Below the pieces are notes generated by a model, which made no database searches, had not been told where the DNA came from, and saw nothing but the letters and a program-made list of their open reading frames with translations. A DNA stretch of 54,181 nt from an uncultured Draconibacterium sp. (lineage in GTDB: Bacteria; Bacteroidota; Bacteroidia; Bacteroidales; Prolixibacteraceae): contig CANLMQ010000038.1 in assembly GCA_947492175.1 (NCBI GenBank), positions 1 to 54,181 of the forward strand. Direction: 5' to 3'. A program made the translations under genes and the position numbers. Shown in pieces: positions 9,128 through 18,700 of this stretch (its first letter is position 1; every line of letters begins with the position of its first letter).

Positions 9128-10699
9128 CTAATTTCTTATCGGTTCAAAATGAATATTTTTATCTTTTTGTTGAATGATATGTGTTTTAAAATCAGGATTT
9201 TCTTTTTGAAAATCTTCCCGAATATGTCCACCTCTGCTTTCTTCGCGTAGTAATGCTGCGGTAGCAATAAGTTTGCAAATATTAGCAGCGTTCTTTATTT
9301 TAATAAAATTATATTTATTTTCTGTGTTATCATATTCTTCCAGAATTTCATTAAAACGAGATAACGCTTTTTCGAGCAATTTCTTATTTCTTACAATGCC
9401 TAAATTTTCGCTCATTAAAGTTGCCAGCTCGTTTTGATAATTCAAAAACAATTCTTCATTCTCAGAATCGAGGATGATTGGTTCCGGTTCATCTAAGTCA
9501 AAGTGTGGATCTTTTAATTTTGCCGCTTTTTCGCTGGCACGCTTACCAAAAACCAGGCATTCAAGAAGCGAGTTGCTTGCCAGTCGGTTGGCTCCCATCA
9601 CACCTGTAGATGCCACTTCTCCACAAACAAAAAGCCCCGAAATATTGGTTTCAGCATCAAGATTTGTTCGTACACCACCAACCATATAATGTGCTGCAGG
9701 CGATATGGGTAATAAATCTTCAGTTAGGTTAAAACCATATTCCTGTAATTGTTTATCAATATTTTTAAACCGGGTAAGTATTTTTTCTTTATCCAGATGT
9801 TTTAATGAAAGATAAATATGTTTTTCTCCCGACTTTTGTATTTGACGAAATATACTGTAGGCCACCACATCGCGCGGAGCAAGCTCTGCAAGCGGGTGAA
9901 TGTCTTTCATAAAACGTTCTCCCTTGTGGTTTAAAAGCCATGCTCCTTCTCCACGAACAGCCTCACTAATCAAATAAGCTTCGCGGTTGGGAACATACAA
10001 TGCCGATGGATGAAACTGGATAAACTCCAGGTCGGCAAGTCTGGCTCCGGCTTCATAGGCCATTGCAATGCCGTCGCCCGTTGCTGTGTGCGGATTAGTT
10101 GATCGGGCAAAGATGCGGGATAAGCCTCCGGTAGCAAGAATAACAGCTTTGGTTTTAAAAATAATGTTTGTGTTGGTTTTAAAATCATAAGCCTGTACAC
10201 CAAGCATACAATTATTTTTGTGCAGTAGTTTTACGGCCGCAACAAATTCAAAAGGATGAACATTTTTTTCTTTTTTTATTAAATCAAGATTGAAACAGGT
10301 TAATTCTTTTCCTGTGGCATCTCCTCCGGCATGTAAAATTCTTCGTTTAGTATGTCCGCCTTCCAGACCAAGAATAAAGTTATCACCTTCCTTGTCGAAG
10401 GGCATTCCCAACTTTACTAGCTCCATTACACGCTCTTTCCCTTCTTTTACGAGAATATTTACCGCATCGTGGTCGCAAATTCCGCGTCCGGTAACAAGAG
10501 TATCATGTGCATGTTGCTCGGGAGAATCGTCGTCGGAAATAGCCGCGGCAATTCCACCCTGTGCATAATAAGAATTACTGGTGTCGAGTTGAGATTTGGT
10601 GACAATTGCCACCGAACCAAATTTTGAAGAATGATAAGCCGCCGACAAACCTGCCAGACCGCTCCCTATTACAACCGTATCAAATTCAAGTACTTGCAT
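9128..10699 (-). CDS. nadB: L-aspartate oxidase
   Basis: 523 residues. An N-terminal FAD-binding motif (GSGLAGLSAAYHSS, near 13), the ASNSYYAQGGIAAAI-type segment near 40, EGGHTKRRILHAGGDATGKE near 114, the substrate loop QFHPSALY near 228, the EAVRGEGAWL segment, and the GLFVCGEVASTGVMGANRLASNS region near 355. The C-terminal helical domain is full length. It oxidises L-aspartate to iminoaspartate, the first step of de novo NAD synthesis. It is the first gene of the leftward operon, with a good -7 box about 30 bases upstream. Confidence 0.97.
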   Translation of the reverse strand: MQVLEFDTVVIGSGLAGLSAAYHSSKFGSVAIVTKSQLDTSNSYYAQGGIAAAISDDDSPEQHAHDTLVTGRGICDHDAVNILVKEGKERVMELVKLGMPFDKEGDNFILGLEGGHTKRRILHAGGDATGKELTCFNLDLIKKEKNVHPFEFVAAVKLLHKNNCMLGVQAYDFKTNTNIIFKTKAVILATGGLSRIFARSTNPHTATGDGIAMAYEAGARLADLEFIQFHPSALYVPNREAYLISEAVRGEGAWLLNHKGERFMKDIHPLAELAPRDVVAYSIFRQIQKSGEKHIYLSLKHLDKEKILTRFKNIDKQLQEYGFNLTEDLLPISPAAHYMVGGVRTNLDAETNISGLFVCGEVASTGVMGANRLASNSLLECLVFGKRASEKAAKLKDPHFDLDEPEPIILDSENEELFLNYQNELATLMSENLGIVRNKKLLEKALSRFNEILEEYDNTENKYNFIKIKNAANICKLIATAALLREESRGGHIREDFQKENPDFKTHIIQQKDKNIHFEPIRN

Positions 10700-10727
10700 T
10701 TGTTTCTACTTTCTGCAAACAAGCGTG

Positions 10728-10735
10728 CAAAGTTA
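10728..10735 (-). promoter_or_regulatory. Candidate -7 box for the nadB operon
   Basis: The minus strand reads TAACTTTG, an exact TAnnTTTG box, 29 bases before the nadB start. A TTTG (complement of 10750-10753) lies only 14 bases upstream, shorter than usual, so the -33 element is uncertain. Confidence 0.5.
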
Positions 10736-10873
10736 GTATTTCTTTTAAGCAAATACCTACCGGAAACATGATAAATTACATTTCTGCAGTTTATTTATCA
10801 TTGGTTGGTTTTGTTCTTTCTTTCCCCGAAGTGTAAAATTGCGATGCGTTGATTGAAATGAGTGGTGTGTTTT

Positions 10874-11200
10874 TTATTTGGGGAGATAATCAGGGCGAAT
10901 GGGAGCAAAGAGTTCCAGGACAACCGAGTTGTCTAGCACCTTAACTTCGTGTTCAACATTCTCCGGAATGCTCCAGCTATCGCCACTTTCAGCCATATGC
11001 CATTTGTCTCCAATGCGAAAATTCATCTTGCCTGAGATTAAATAGCCGGTTTGTTCGTACGGATGTTCGTGTGCGGGAAGATCGCTTCTTTTTTCAAGCC
11101 TGAACTCACACAAAATCGTTTTATCCTCAAAAGCCAATGGTCGCATGGTAACACCTTTTATTAAAGGGCGAAAATTATGTGAGTTATTTTTTGTAAACAT
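10874..11200 (-). CDS. Small cupin protein
   Basis: 108 residues forming a single cupin barrel. The metal ligands of the first motif are visible as H44, H46 (AHEHPYEQTG) and the second-motif histidine as H84 (VEHEV); GDSWSIPENVEHEV is the classic second half. Such proteins bind a divalent metal and serve as small isomerases, dioxygenases or sugar sensors; none can be chosen from sequence alone. It stands alone between the nadB operon and the rightward efflux operon, with no clear promoter or terminator. Confidence 0.8.
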   Translation of the reverse strand: MFTKNNSHNFRPLIKGVTMRPLAFEDKTILCEFRLEKRSDLPAHEHPYEQTGYLISGKMNFRIGDKWHMAESGDSWSIPENVEHEVKVLDNSVVLELFAPIRPDYLPK

Positions 11201-11347
11201 GGTCAGCTTATTTATTTAATTCGATCCTAATTTAAAATATATTATCATATAATTAAACCTTCCGGAGGATCATTAGTCTTTATGTAGATTAAATAGTATG
11301 CTGTTGGCAATCTACTGTTTAAAGAAATACTTTCTTAAGTTTGTATC

Positions 11348-11359
11348 TTGCAATTGCAA
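11348..11359. promoter_or_regulatory. Perfect 12-bp palindrome before efflux operon 1
   Basis: TTGCAATTGCAA lies 38-49 bases before the adaptor start and directly after a TATCTTGC stretch (11344-11351) that could be a weak -7 box. The position suits a repressor operator, but no regulator gene is next to it. Confidence 0.35.
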
Positions 11360-11396
11360 ACTTCATTGCACATTAGAAAATTAGAAATTAAAGCAC

Positions 11397-12599
11397 ATGA
11401 GTTGGAGAAAAATTACATTTATTATTGTTGCGCTGATTGTTCTGTTAGGCGGTTCTGCGGCTTTATCGGAGTTATTTGTGTCGATGAAACCGGAGCCGAT
11501 GAAAAAGCCGGAGGTAGATCTGAAGCGTTTTGTGAAAGCTGAAACCGTTGAATATTCAGAAATTATATCGCCATTGGCATTGGAAGGCAGGGCAGTATCA
11601 GGAAGTCAGGTAACTTTGGTTTCAGAAGCATCGGGAAAAGTAGAACAGGGAGACGTGGATTTACGAAAAGGAACTGCATTTCGGAAAGGACAACTTCTTG
11701 CCGAAATTTATAAAGATGAAGTGGAGTTGGCATTAAAGGCACGTAAAAGCAAGTTTTTAACTGTAATGACAACTTTATTGCCTGATTTGAAGGTGGATTA
11801 TCCGCAACATCTGGATGCATACGAGATGTTCTTCAGGGCTATTAACATGGAAGAAGATCTACCCGAAATGCCAGTAGTTACTGATGAAAAATTGAAAATA
11901 TTTTTAGCCAGCCGTAATGTGTTTAGCGAATACTACGGAATTAAACAAGATGAGAAAAAGTTACAGCGTCACTCATTGTATGCTCCTTTTGACGGGACAT
12001 TTACTGATGTGATTTCCGAGGTTGGCGCATACGTAAATACTGGTGGGCAAATTGCAAAAATGATTCGAACCGATCTTGTGGAATTGGAAGTGCCGGTGCC
12101 AAATACCGATAGCAAATGGATTAAAATTGGCGATAAAGTAAATGTAATATCAAAAGACCAGAGTACTATAAAATCGGGGGTTGTTGTTCGGAAAGCCAAT
12201 TTTATTGAGGCTAGCACGCAGTCGCGAAGTATTTTTATCAAAGTTACAAATTCAGGAGATGATGTGTTGTTGCCCGGAGAATATGAACAGGTTGAGTTTC
12301 CGGGGCAAAAAATTAAGGATGCCATGGAGATTCCACGAAATGCTGTGTTTAATTCGAATACGGTATATATTGTTGTGGATGGCAAACTTAAGAAGCGCGA
12401 AACCAATATATTGAAGGTAAATGAAACTACGCTTATTTTTAATGGAATTCCTGAAGGTTCAAAAATAGTTGTAGAACCACTTATTAATGTAAAAGAAAAC
12501 ACTCCTGTTGGTATTTTTGGCGAAGAACAGGTAAATCAGCCTGACACTCAGGGGACACAAAAACCGGGAGCGGGAAAAAAGAATTCACAAAGAAAATAA
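11397..12599 (+). CDS. RND efflux periplasmic adaptor (HlyD/MFP family)
   Basis: 400 residues with an N-terminal membrane anchor (about 5-27) and no lipobox Cys. The first biotinyl-lipoyl-like half motif is near 60-105 (ALEGRAVSGSQVTLVSEASG, KGQLLAEI), a helical hairpin follows, and the second lipoyl half (YAPFDGTFTDVISEVGAYV) is near 190-210, then a beta-barrel and membrane-proximal domain; the tail is Lys/Gln-rich. Adaptors of this family bridge an RND pump and a TolC-type channel. The next two genes are exactly those partners. The hairpin is short, as in several Bacteroidota adaptors. Confidence 0.88.
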   Translation: MSWRKITFIIVALIVLLGGSAALSELFVSMKPEPMKKPEVDLKRFVKAETVEYSEIISPLALEGRAVSGSQVTLVSEASGKVEQGDVDLRKGTAFRKGQLLAEIYKDEVELALKARKSKFLTVMTTLLPDLKVDYPQHLDAYEMFFRAINMEEDLPEMPVVTDEKLKIFLASRNVFSEYYGIKQDEKKLQRHSLYAPFDGTFTDVISEVGAYVNTGGQIAKMIRTDLVELEVPVPNTDSKWIKIGDKVNVISKDQSTIKSGVVVRKANFIEASTQSRSIFIKVTNSGDDVLLPGEYEQVEFPGQKIKDAMEIPRNAVFNSNTVYIVVDGKLKKRETNILKVNETTLIFNGIPEGSKIVVEPLINVKENTPVGIFGEEQVNQPDTQGTQKPGAGKKNSQRK

Positions 12600-12708
12600 T
12601 AAACCTCTGGATAACACAGTTCATGGCAGGGATATTAAATAAAAAACATTGGAGTTTGACTGATAGAATATCTCACTTTACAAATGGGCTGTAATAAAAT
12701 TTAGGTAC

Positions 12709-15700
12709 ATGAAAAAATTAGTTGAAATTTTTGTCCGGTTTCCGTTTTATGCCAACCTGATACTTCTCTTTCTTATAATTGTTGGAGGGATGAGCCTCTA
12801 CTCAATGAAGAAGTCGTTTTTTCCAGAGCGGGAATCACATATTTTAAGGGTTAGCGTTTTCTATCCCGGTGCTTCTCCTGTTGAAATGGAAGAGGGAGTA
12901 ACTTCGCGAATTGAAGAGGCTGTTCGTGCAATCCCCGGAATATACGAAATCAATTCGGTTTCTTCAGAAAACAGTTCAAGTGTAATTATTGAGATTCAGC
13001 CCAATTACGATATTGATGAGGCAATGATTGAAGTGAAAAATGCGGTTGACGGAATATCCGCTTTGCCATCAGCGGCCGAACGACCCATTGTTTCAAAAAC
13101 AAGAACAACTTCTCCGGCTGCCCGGTTACTGGTTACCGGCGATGTTGATCTAATGACACTTAAAAGTTATGCACAGCAGGTTGAAGAAGAATTTCTGGCA
13201 TCGGGGCACATGAGCCAGGTATCGATTAGTGGGTTTCCTGCTCTGGAAATTTCGGTTGAAGCCGAAGAAGAAAACCTGTTACGATATGGTTTTACTTTTT
13301 CCGATATTCAGAATGCTATTTCGCTAAATAACCGCGATGTTTCCGGAGGGCAGATCCGTTCGAAAGATGAGGAATTGTTAATTCGCATGCGCTCGCGAAG
13401 TGCCGATCCGAATAAAATTGGAAATATTATTTTGCGGGCAAACCCCGATGGTAGTGTAATTCGTATTCGAGATATAGCTACCGTTAAAATGAAATTTTCC
13501 GATGTTCCCAACAAAGCGTTGGAAAAAGGAAATCCGCTTATTACGATTCGTGTAAATAAATTAATTACAGAAGATTTAAAAGAAATTGACAAATACGTTA
13601 AAGAATATGTCAAAAAATTTAATGCCGAAAACAATGGTGTTCGATTGGTAATGTCGAGGTCTTATCTGGATATTCTTGGCTCACGGCTGGAATTACTTTA
13701 CCGAAACGGAGGGCAGGGATTAATTCTGGTTGTATTGATTTTGGGATTAATGTTAAGTACCCGTTTATCGTTGTGGGTGGCCTGGGGTATTCCGGCTTCT
13801 TTCCTGGGGATGTTCATTATCGTAAATCTGATGGGAGTAACCATTAATATGATGTCGTTATTTGGGATGATTCTGGTAGTAGGAATTTTGGTAGACGACG
13901 GAATTGTAATTGGTGAGAACATTTTTCAACATTTTGAAAGAGGGAAGCGCCCAATGCGTGCAGCAGTGGATGGAACGGTTGAAGTTATTCCGGCGGTAAC
14001 AGCCTCGGTGGCAACAACAGTAGTGGCTTTTGCTCCGTTAATTTGGATAACAGGCCGAATGGAGATGATGTACGAAATGGCGGTTATTGTTATTGCGAGT
14101 TTGATTGTTTCATTGATAGAAGCATTTCTGGTATTGCCTGCACATCTCGGGAACAAACATGTTTTGAACCGTAGAACTTTAACCCGGAAAGCAAAAGGTC
14201 TAAAAAAGTATACCGAAGCATTTTTTACCTGGTTACGCGATTATGCCTACGACGGCGTAATTAAACTTGTGTTGGAATGGCGTTATATAGTACTGGGAAT
14301 TCCGGTAGCAATGATAATAATTACGCTAGGATTGATAGGCGGACAGATAATAAAAACTACTTTTTTCCCTCGAATGGAGTTTGATTCGTTTAATATAAAC
14401 ATTGCTTTTACGCCCGGTTCAGGCGAAAAACAAACCATGGAATACCTCGAACGGTTCGATAGTATTGTGTGGGTGGTTAACAAAGAATTGATGGAAGAAT
14501 ACAATGATACAGTTCCAATCATCGAAAACAGTATTGTTATTTTAGGATCTGCTTTTGACCGGACCGAAAGTGGTGCACACACCGGAAGTGTTGATGTTTC
14601 TCCCCGAAATTCGGAAGAAACCGGAATCAGTTCTTTTGAGATTATTGCAAAGATCAGGGAAAAAACCGGACCGGTACCCGAAGCCGAAAAATTTACGATT
14701 GGAGCTCGTAACCGTTTTGGTGATCCGGTTTCGATTGGATTGCTTTCGCGAAACATTCCGGAATTGGAAGCAGGGCGTGATTATCTGATGGAAAAATTAC
14801 AGGAGTATCCACAATTAAAAGATGTCGTGAATACAAATGCAATGGGGAAACAGGAAATTCTGCTGGAACTTAAGCCTCAGGCTTATATGATGGGATTAAA
14901 TGAAAATAACATTGCAAACCAGGTACGACAAGCTTTTTACGGAGGACAGGCACAACGCATGCAGGTTGGCCGCGACGAAATAAGAATATGGGTTCGGTAT
15001 CCGGCTGAAGGACGTGAACGTTTGGGGCAATTGGAAAAAATGAAAATTATCACTTCCAAAGGCGAATTTCCTCTCATGGAACTTGTGGATTACAAAATGA
15101 AACGTGGCCCGGTTAACATTAACAGGTTTAACGGGAAACGCGAAATCAGGGTGAATGCAGATATGGTTGATCCGGATGGTTCTGTAACCGAAATATTAAA
15201 CCAGGTAAGGGCTGAAGTAATTCCTGAACTAAAAATGTTATACCCGGGAATAACGGTTGAATTTCAAGGGCAACAAAAAGAAAGTCAACGGAATATGGGT
15301 GACCTTTTGTTTTTGTTCCCAATGGCATTTCTTGCAATTGTATTTATTTTAATGGTTAATTTTAAGTCGTTCGAGCAACCACTGATTATTCTGGTTATGA
15401 TCCCGATATCAATTCTTGGAGCTGTATGGGGGCATGGAATTCACGGCAAACCGCTTTCAATTTTAAGTTTATGGGGTATTGTGGCACTTACGGGTGTTAT
15501 TGTGAACGATGCAGTGGTATTTCTGGCAAAATATAATTTATTAATTACAGAAGGATTAAAAGTTAAAGATGCAATTGTGCAGGCCGGAAAGACGAGGTTA
15601 CGCCCTATTATTCTTACAACTTTAACCACGTCTGTTGGTTTGTATCCGTTAATTCTGGAGAAAAGTTTTCAGGCTCAATTTTTAATTCCAATGGGAATTT

Positions 15701-15918
15701 CGCTGGTTTACGGAGTGGCTTTTGGAACCATGTTTATTCTGTTATTTTTTCCTGCACTGATTATGGTACTAAATGATGTCAGAAGATTTGTGCGCGAAAA
15801 ATGGACGGGCGAAAAAGTAGAACCAGAGCATGTTGAAATTGCTTGGCTACACGCGCAGCGTAAGTTTGATGAAACCATTTATCATGAAGAAGATGAAGAG
15901 GGGGAAATAAAAAAATGA
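12709..15918 (+). CDS. RND efflux pump, inner-membrane transporter (system 1)
   Basis: 1069 residues, a full-length AcrB/MdtB-like pump with 12 TM segments in two halves, each half carrying a large periplasmic loop. TM4 has the proton-relay Asp pair (GILVDDGIVIGEN, D396-D397, matching AcrB D407/D408). The second half has WGIVALTGVIVNDAVVFLAKYN and RLRPIILTTLTTSVGL. A charged tail follows TM12. It starts 109 bp after the adaptor with no terminator between, and TolC follows. The group resembles the Bacteroidota pumps of the CusA/HAE family; substrates cannot be inferred. Confidence 0.93.
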   Translation: MKKLVEIFVRFPFYANLILLFLIIVGGMSLYSMKKSFFPERESHILRVSVFYPGASPVEMEEGVTSRIEEAVRAIPGIYEINSVSSENSSSVIIEIQPNYDIDEAMIEVKNAVDGISALPSAAERPIVSKTRTTSPAARLLVTGDVDLMTLKSYAQQVEEEFLASGHMSQVSISGFPALEISVEAEEENLLRYGFTFSDIQNAISLNNRDVSGGQIRSKDEELLIRMRSRSADPNKIGNIILRANPDGSVIRIRDIATVKMKFSDVPNKALEKGNPLITIRVNKLITEDLKEIDKYVKEYVKKFNAENNGVRLVMSRSYLDILGSRLELLYRNGGQGLILVVLILGLMLSTRLSLWVAWGIPASFLGMFIIVNLMGVTINMMSLFGMILVVGILVDDGIVIGENIFQHFERGKRPMRAAVDGTVEVIPAVTASVATTVVAFAPLIWITGRMEMMYEMAVIVIASLIVSLIEAFLVLPAHLGNKHVLNRRTLTRKAKGLKKYTEAFFTWLRDYAYDGVIKLVLEWRYIVLGIPVAMIIITLGLIGGQIIKTTFFPRMEFDSFNINIAFTPGSGEKQTMEYLERFDSIVWVVNKELMEEYNDTVPIIENSIVILGSAFDRTESGAHTGSVDVSPRNSEETGISSFEIIAKIREKTGPVPEAEKFTIGARNRFGDPVSIGLLSRNIPELEAGRDYLMEKLQEYPQLKDVVNTNAMGKQEILLELKPQAYMMGLNENNIANQVRQAFYGGQAQRMQVGRDEIRIWVRYPAEGRERLGQLEKMKIITSKGEFPLMELVDYKMKRGPVNINRFNGKREIRVNADMVDPDGSVTEILNQVRAEVIPELKMLYPGITVEFQGQQKESQRNMGDLLFLFPMAFLAIVFILMVNFKSFEQPLIILVMIPISILGAVWGHGIHGKPLSILSLWGIVALTGVIVNDAVVFLAKYNLLITEGLKVKDAIVQAGKTRLRPIILTTLTTSVGLYPLILEKSFQAQFLIPMGISLVYGVAFGTMFILLFFPALIMVLNDVRRFVREKWTGEKVEPEHVEIAWLHAQRKFDETIYHEEDEEGEIKK

Positions 15919-16005
15919 AACGAGCATTTAAAAGCTTTGCCGCACAGGAGAATGACTATTGTGCGAGTAACATGAGTCACTTTTAAAATAAACAATTACA
16001 GACGA

Positions 16006-17295
16006 ATGAAAACATTTAAACTAGTTATATTCTTACTGATTGTTGGTTTGTATGCGCAGGCCCAGCAGCCATTAACTTTAACAGATGCAATTGCTAAGGC
16101 TCTTGAAAATAATTATAGCATTGTAGTTAGTAAAAACAACCAAAAAGTGGCTAAGATCAGGAACAACTGGGGAACAGCAGGGCGTTATCCTTATATCAAT
16201 CTCTCACTTGCCGACAATAATTCGTACAATATTCCCGAGAATGAAAATTATACAATGAATCGTTTTAGCGGAGGTGCTTCAGTAAGTTGGACACTTTTCG
16301 ATGGATTCTCGGTGCGTATTAATAAAACCAGGCTGGAAGAACTGGAAGCCATGTCGAAAAACAATACAGCAATTATGGTTGAAGGCACAATTCAGTCTAT
16401 AATTCTTGCGTATTTCGATGTTTTGCTACAAAAAGAAAAGCTGGCTACTTACGAAGAAGTTTTATCGCTTTCGAAAGACAGGTTCGACCAGGCAGAAAAC
16501 CGAAAGGAATACGGTGTTGCTGTTACCTACGATGTTTTACAGGCAAAAAATGCTTATCTAGCTGATCGTGCCGGATATTTACTGCAGGAGGTAGCATTCA
16601 AAAATTCAAAGCGTAATCTGCTGTATTTAATGGCTGAAAAAGAACCTGTAGATTATGAATTAACCGAATCATTTTCAGCTCTTCCCGAAGATTATTCGAT
16701 GGCAGACCTTCAAGGGCAACTGCTGGCCAATAATAAAAGTTTGCAAAATCAGTATGTGAATCAGCGTTTATATGCAAATGCCATTGCCGCAGCTAAAAGT
16801 GCTTATTCCCCGTCGCTGGATTTTGCAGGAGGAGTTACAGGAACCAGCACACGAAATAAATATGCCGGCAGTGATGCCAGTTGGAGTAACTCGGCGAGTT
16901 TGTATGGAAATTTAACGCTTAGCTGGAATTTGTTTAGCGGAGGTAACCGAAACCGTGCTTTGCAAATTGCTGAAATAGATAAAGAGATTGGTGAGGTGGA
17001 ATTGGAAGATATGCAACACGAATTGAACAACCAGCTGGCTAATTTGTATGAATTTTACCAGGTAAGGAAAGAGCTGCTTATTGTTGCAAAAGAAAATCTG
17101 GAAGCAGCAAAATTGAATATGCAAATTTCTCAGGATAAGTTTAAATCAGGGGCAATTAATTCGTTTAATTTCCGCGATGTACAACAAATTTATTTACAGG
17201 CAGCCCAGGGTGAATTGGAGGCAATTTATGCATTTATTGATGCACACACCTCACTGCTTCGTTTAACGGGTGTTATTATTCAGGAATATGAATAA
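16006..17295 (+). CDS. TolC-type outer-membrane efflux protein (system 1)
   Basis: 429 residues. A signal peptide (about 1-20) is followed by two OEP repeats, each with long helices and short barrel strands: LTLTDAIAKALENNYSIVVS near 23 opens the first, and AIAAAKSAYSPSLDFAGGV and NLTLSWNLFSGGNRNRAL near 255-325 open the second. It forms the exit duct of the tripartite pump encoded by the two genes before it. It is followed by a weak hairpin with a T-run. Confidence 0.9.
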   Translation: MKTFKLVIFLLIVGLYAQAQQPLTLTDAIAKALENNYSIVVSKNNQKVAKIRNNWGTAGRYPYINLSLADNNSYNIPENENYTMNRFSGGASVSWTLFDGFSVRINKTRLEELEAMSKNNTAIMVEGTIQSIILAYFDVLLQKEKLATYEEVLSLSKDRFDQAENRKEYGVAVTYDVLQAKNAYLADRAGYLLQEVAFKNSKRNLLYLMAEKEPVDYELTESFSALPEDYSMADLQGQLLANNKSLQNQYVNQRLYANAIAAAKSAYSPSLDFAGGVTGTSTRNKYAGSDASWSNSASLYGNLTLSWNLFSGGNRNRALQIAEIDKEIGEVELEDMQHELNNQLANLYEFYQVRKELLIVAKENLEAAKLNMQISQDKFKSGAINSFNFRDVQQIYLQAAQGELEAIYAFIDAHTSLLRLTGVIIQEYE

Positions 17296-17299
17296 GAAC

Positions 17300-17318
17300 T
17301 TTAGCAGAGCTAAATTTT
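17300..17318 (+). terminator. Weak terminator after efflux operon 1
   Basis: TTTAGC (17300-17305) pairs with GCTAAA (17309-17314) around a 3-base loop, followed directly by TTTT. The stem is short and AT-rich, so the call is tentative. Confidence 0.4.
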
Positions 17319-17367
17319 AACTTTTACCGGTTGAACTCTTGTTGATGTTGTCTCGAATTTAGGTGGA

Positions 17368-18375
17368 TTATAAGTTTTGAATTTTCTCCCACGTATCACG
17401 ATTTACCGGTATTCCGTTTTTCAGATTATTGGTTCGTGTTTCAATTATTCTTTCTCCGGGATAGCGAATTTGTATGGATGGTGAAATGGGAATGGATTGC
17501 TTAAAGTCGTTAATTATTTCTGAAACGGAATTTTCAATAGAAGGGAAGTTGCTTAGCTTTTTTAGGTCTATGGCAATAAAAACTTGTGAAACACCGTATT
17601 CTGCATCTTGTTTGCTAAGTTTGTTTGTTGATAAACCAGCAGAGAGAATGGTTGCAAAAATATCGAGTAACAACGAAAGTCCGGCACCTTTCCAATAACC
17701 AATTGGAAGTCCTCGTTTGGTTTTCAAAATCTCTTCAGGTTTTGTCGAAAGTTTATTTTCAGCGTTAAAACCACCGGCAAAGGGTAATTCTTTTCCTTCT
17801 ATTTTGGTTGCTTCTATTTTTCCGTACGAGAATTGAGTCATTGCAAAATCCAGTACTATGGCTTCGTTTTTAAAAGGCATTGCAAACACCAATGGATTAT
17901 TTCCCAGCCGGCTGTCTTTTGCTCCCCATGCCGGCATATTATTTTCGGTGTTGGTCCAGGCAATAAATATGAAACCTTTTTTTGCAGCCTGCCATCCGTA
18001 AGTACCACCTCGCATCCAATGATTGGTGTTTCCAAGGGCAACACAACCAATGCCATTTTTACCAGCGATTTCAATAGCCCGGTTGGTGCAAATTTGTGCA
18101 TTTAAAATCCCGGGGCCCAAATTTCCGTCCCACTGTTCCAATGCCCCGGCAGAATGAATTTGCTCCGGCTCTGCATCAGGTTTTACATATCCTTTCTGAA
18201 TGTAATCAACAAAGCGGGGGAAACGATAAATACCGTGCGAATAAATTCCTTCCAGGCTGTTTGTAGCAAATATTTCTGCGCATTGTAATGCCTTTTCTTC
18301 AGTGAATTTGTTTTTTAGTAAAACTCGGGTAAACTCTGCTTTCATATCAGAGAAAGAAACTTGTATTTTATCCAT
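17368..18375 (-). CDS. dlgD: 2,3-diketo-L-gulonate reductase (YiaK/DlgD-like, Ldh_2 family)
   Basis: 335 residues, very close in length and sequence to E. coli YiaK/DlgD along its whole length as I remember that protein: GIYSHGIYRFPRFV near 38, GALEQWDGNLGPG, GCVALGNTNHWMRGGTYGWQAA near 113, MPAWGAKDSRLGNNPL, MTQFSYGKIE, LPIGYWKGAGLSLLLDIFAT and YGVSQVFIAIDL. The family uses NAD(P)H in a non-Rossmann fold; His in the YSHG motif is the expected catalytic residue. YiaK reduces 2,3-diketo-L-gulonate to 3-keto-L-gulonate. Last gene of a leftward sugar-related group, 1 bp after the MazG-like gene. A related 2-oxoacid substrate remains possible. Confidence 0.82.
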   Translation of the reverse strand: MDKIQVSFSDMKAEFTRVLLKNKFTEEKALQCAEIFATNSLEGIYSHGIYRFPRFVDYIQKGYVKPDAEPEQIHSAGALEQWDGNLGPGILNAQICTNRAIEIAGKNGIGCVALGNTNHWMRGGTYGWQAAKKGFIFIAWTNTENNMPAWGAKDSRLGNNPLVFAMPFKNEAIVLDFAMTQFSYGKIEATKIEGKELPFAGGFNAENKLSTKPEEILKTKRGLPIGYWKGAGLSLLLDIFATILSAGLSTNKLSKQDAEYGVSQVFIAIDLKKLSNFPSIENSVSEIINDFKQSIPISPSIQIRYPGERIIETRTNNLKNGIPVNRDTWEKIQNL

Positions 18376-18376
18376 T

Positions 18377-18700
18377 TTATTTAGAGCTCCAGGTTCGTTT
18401 ATGGTTTTTTACTTCTTTTTCTCGAAACGCCTCTTCCAGTTCAATTCCTTTTCGGTTTGCAATGGCGCAGAGGTAAATAAAAATATCTGCCAGTTCATCG
18501 CCAATTTCAGTAATAGTTGAATTGGGATCTATCAACAGACCTTCAGATTTTCTGACAGCTTTAAAAAGTTCGCCTACCTCTTCGCCAAGTAAAAGACATT
18601 TGTCTGTGGTAGTTTGATCTGAAAAATTTCGCTCACGTTCGAGTTCAACTACATATTTCTGAAAATCGGAAAGGAGCGGTTTCTCTTTTAATTCTGGCAT
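18377..18700 (-). CDS. MazG-like nucleotide pyrophosphohydrolase
   Basis: 107 residues, all-helical. The Mg2+-binding pattern ExxE...ExxD is intact: E41-V-G-E44 and E69-L-A-D72. Such single-domain proteins hydrolyse NTPs or dNTPs to monophosphate and pyrophosphate (house-cleaning). Its start overlaps the end of the TIM-barrel gene by 13 bp and it lies 1 bp before the diketogulonate reductase, so it is transcribed with sugar genes although its role appears unrelated. Confidence 0.85.
   Translation of the reverse strand: MPELKEKPLLSDFQKYVVELERERNFSDQTTTDKCLLLGEEVGELFKAVRKSEGLLIDPNSTITEIGDELADIFIYLCAIANRKGIELEEAFREKEVKNHKRTWSSK

Noticed and set aside
10606..10836. An open frame on the plus strand opposite the start of nadB
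   Set aside because: It is antisense to the FAD-binding region of nadB and runs into the intergenic region; no domain.
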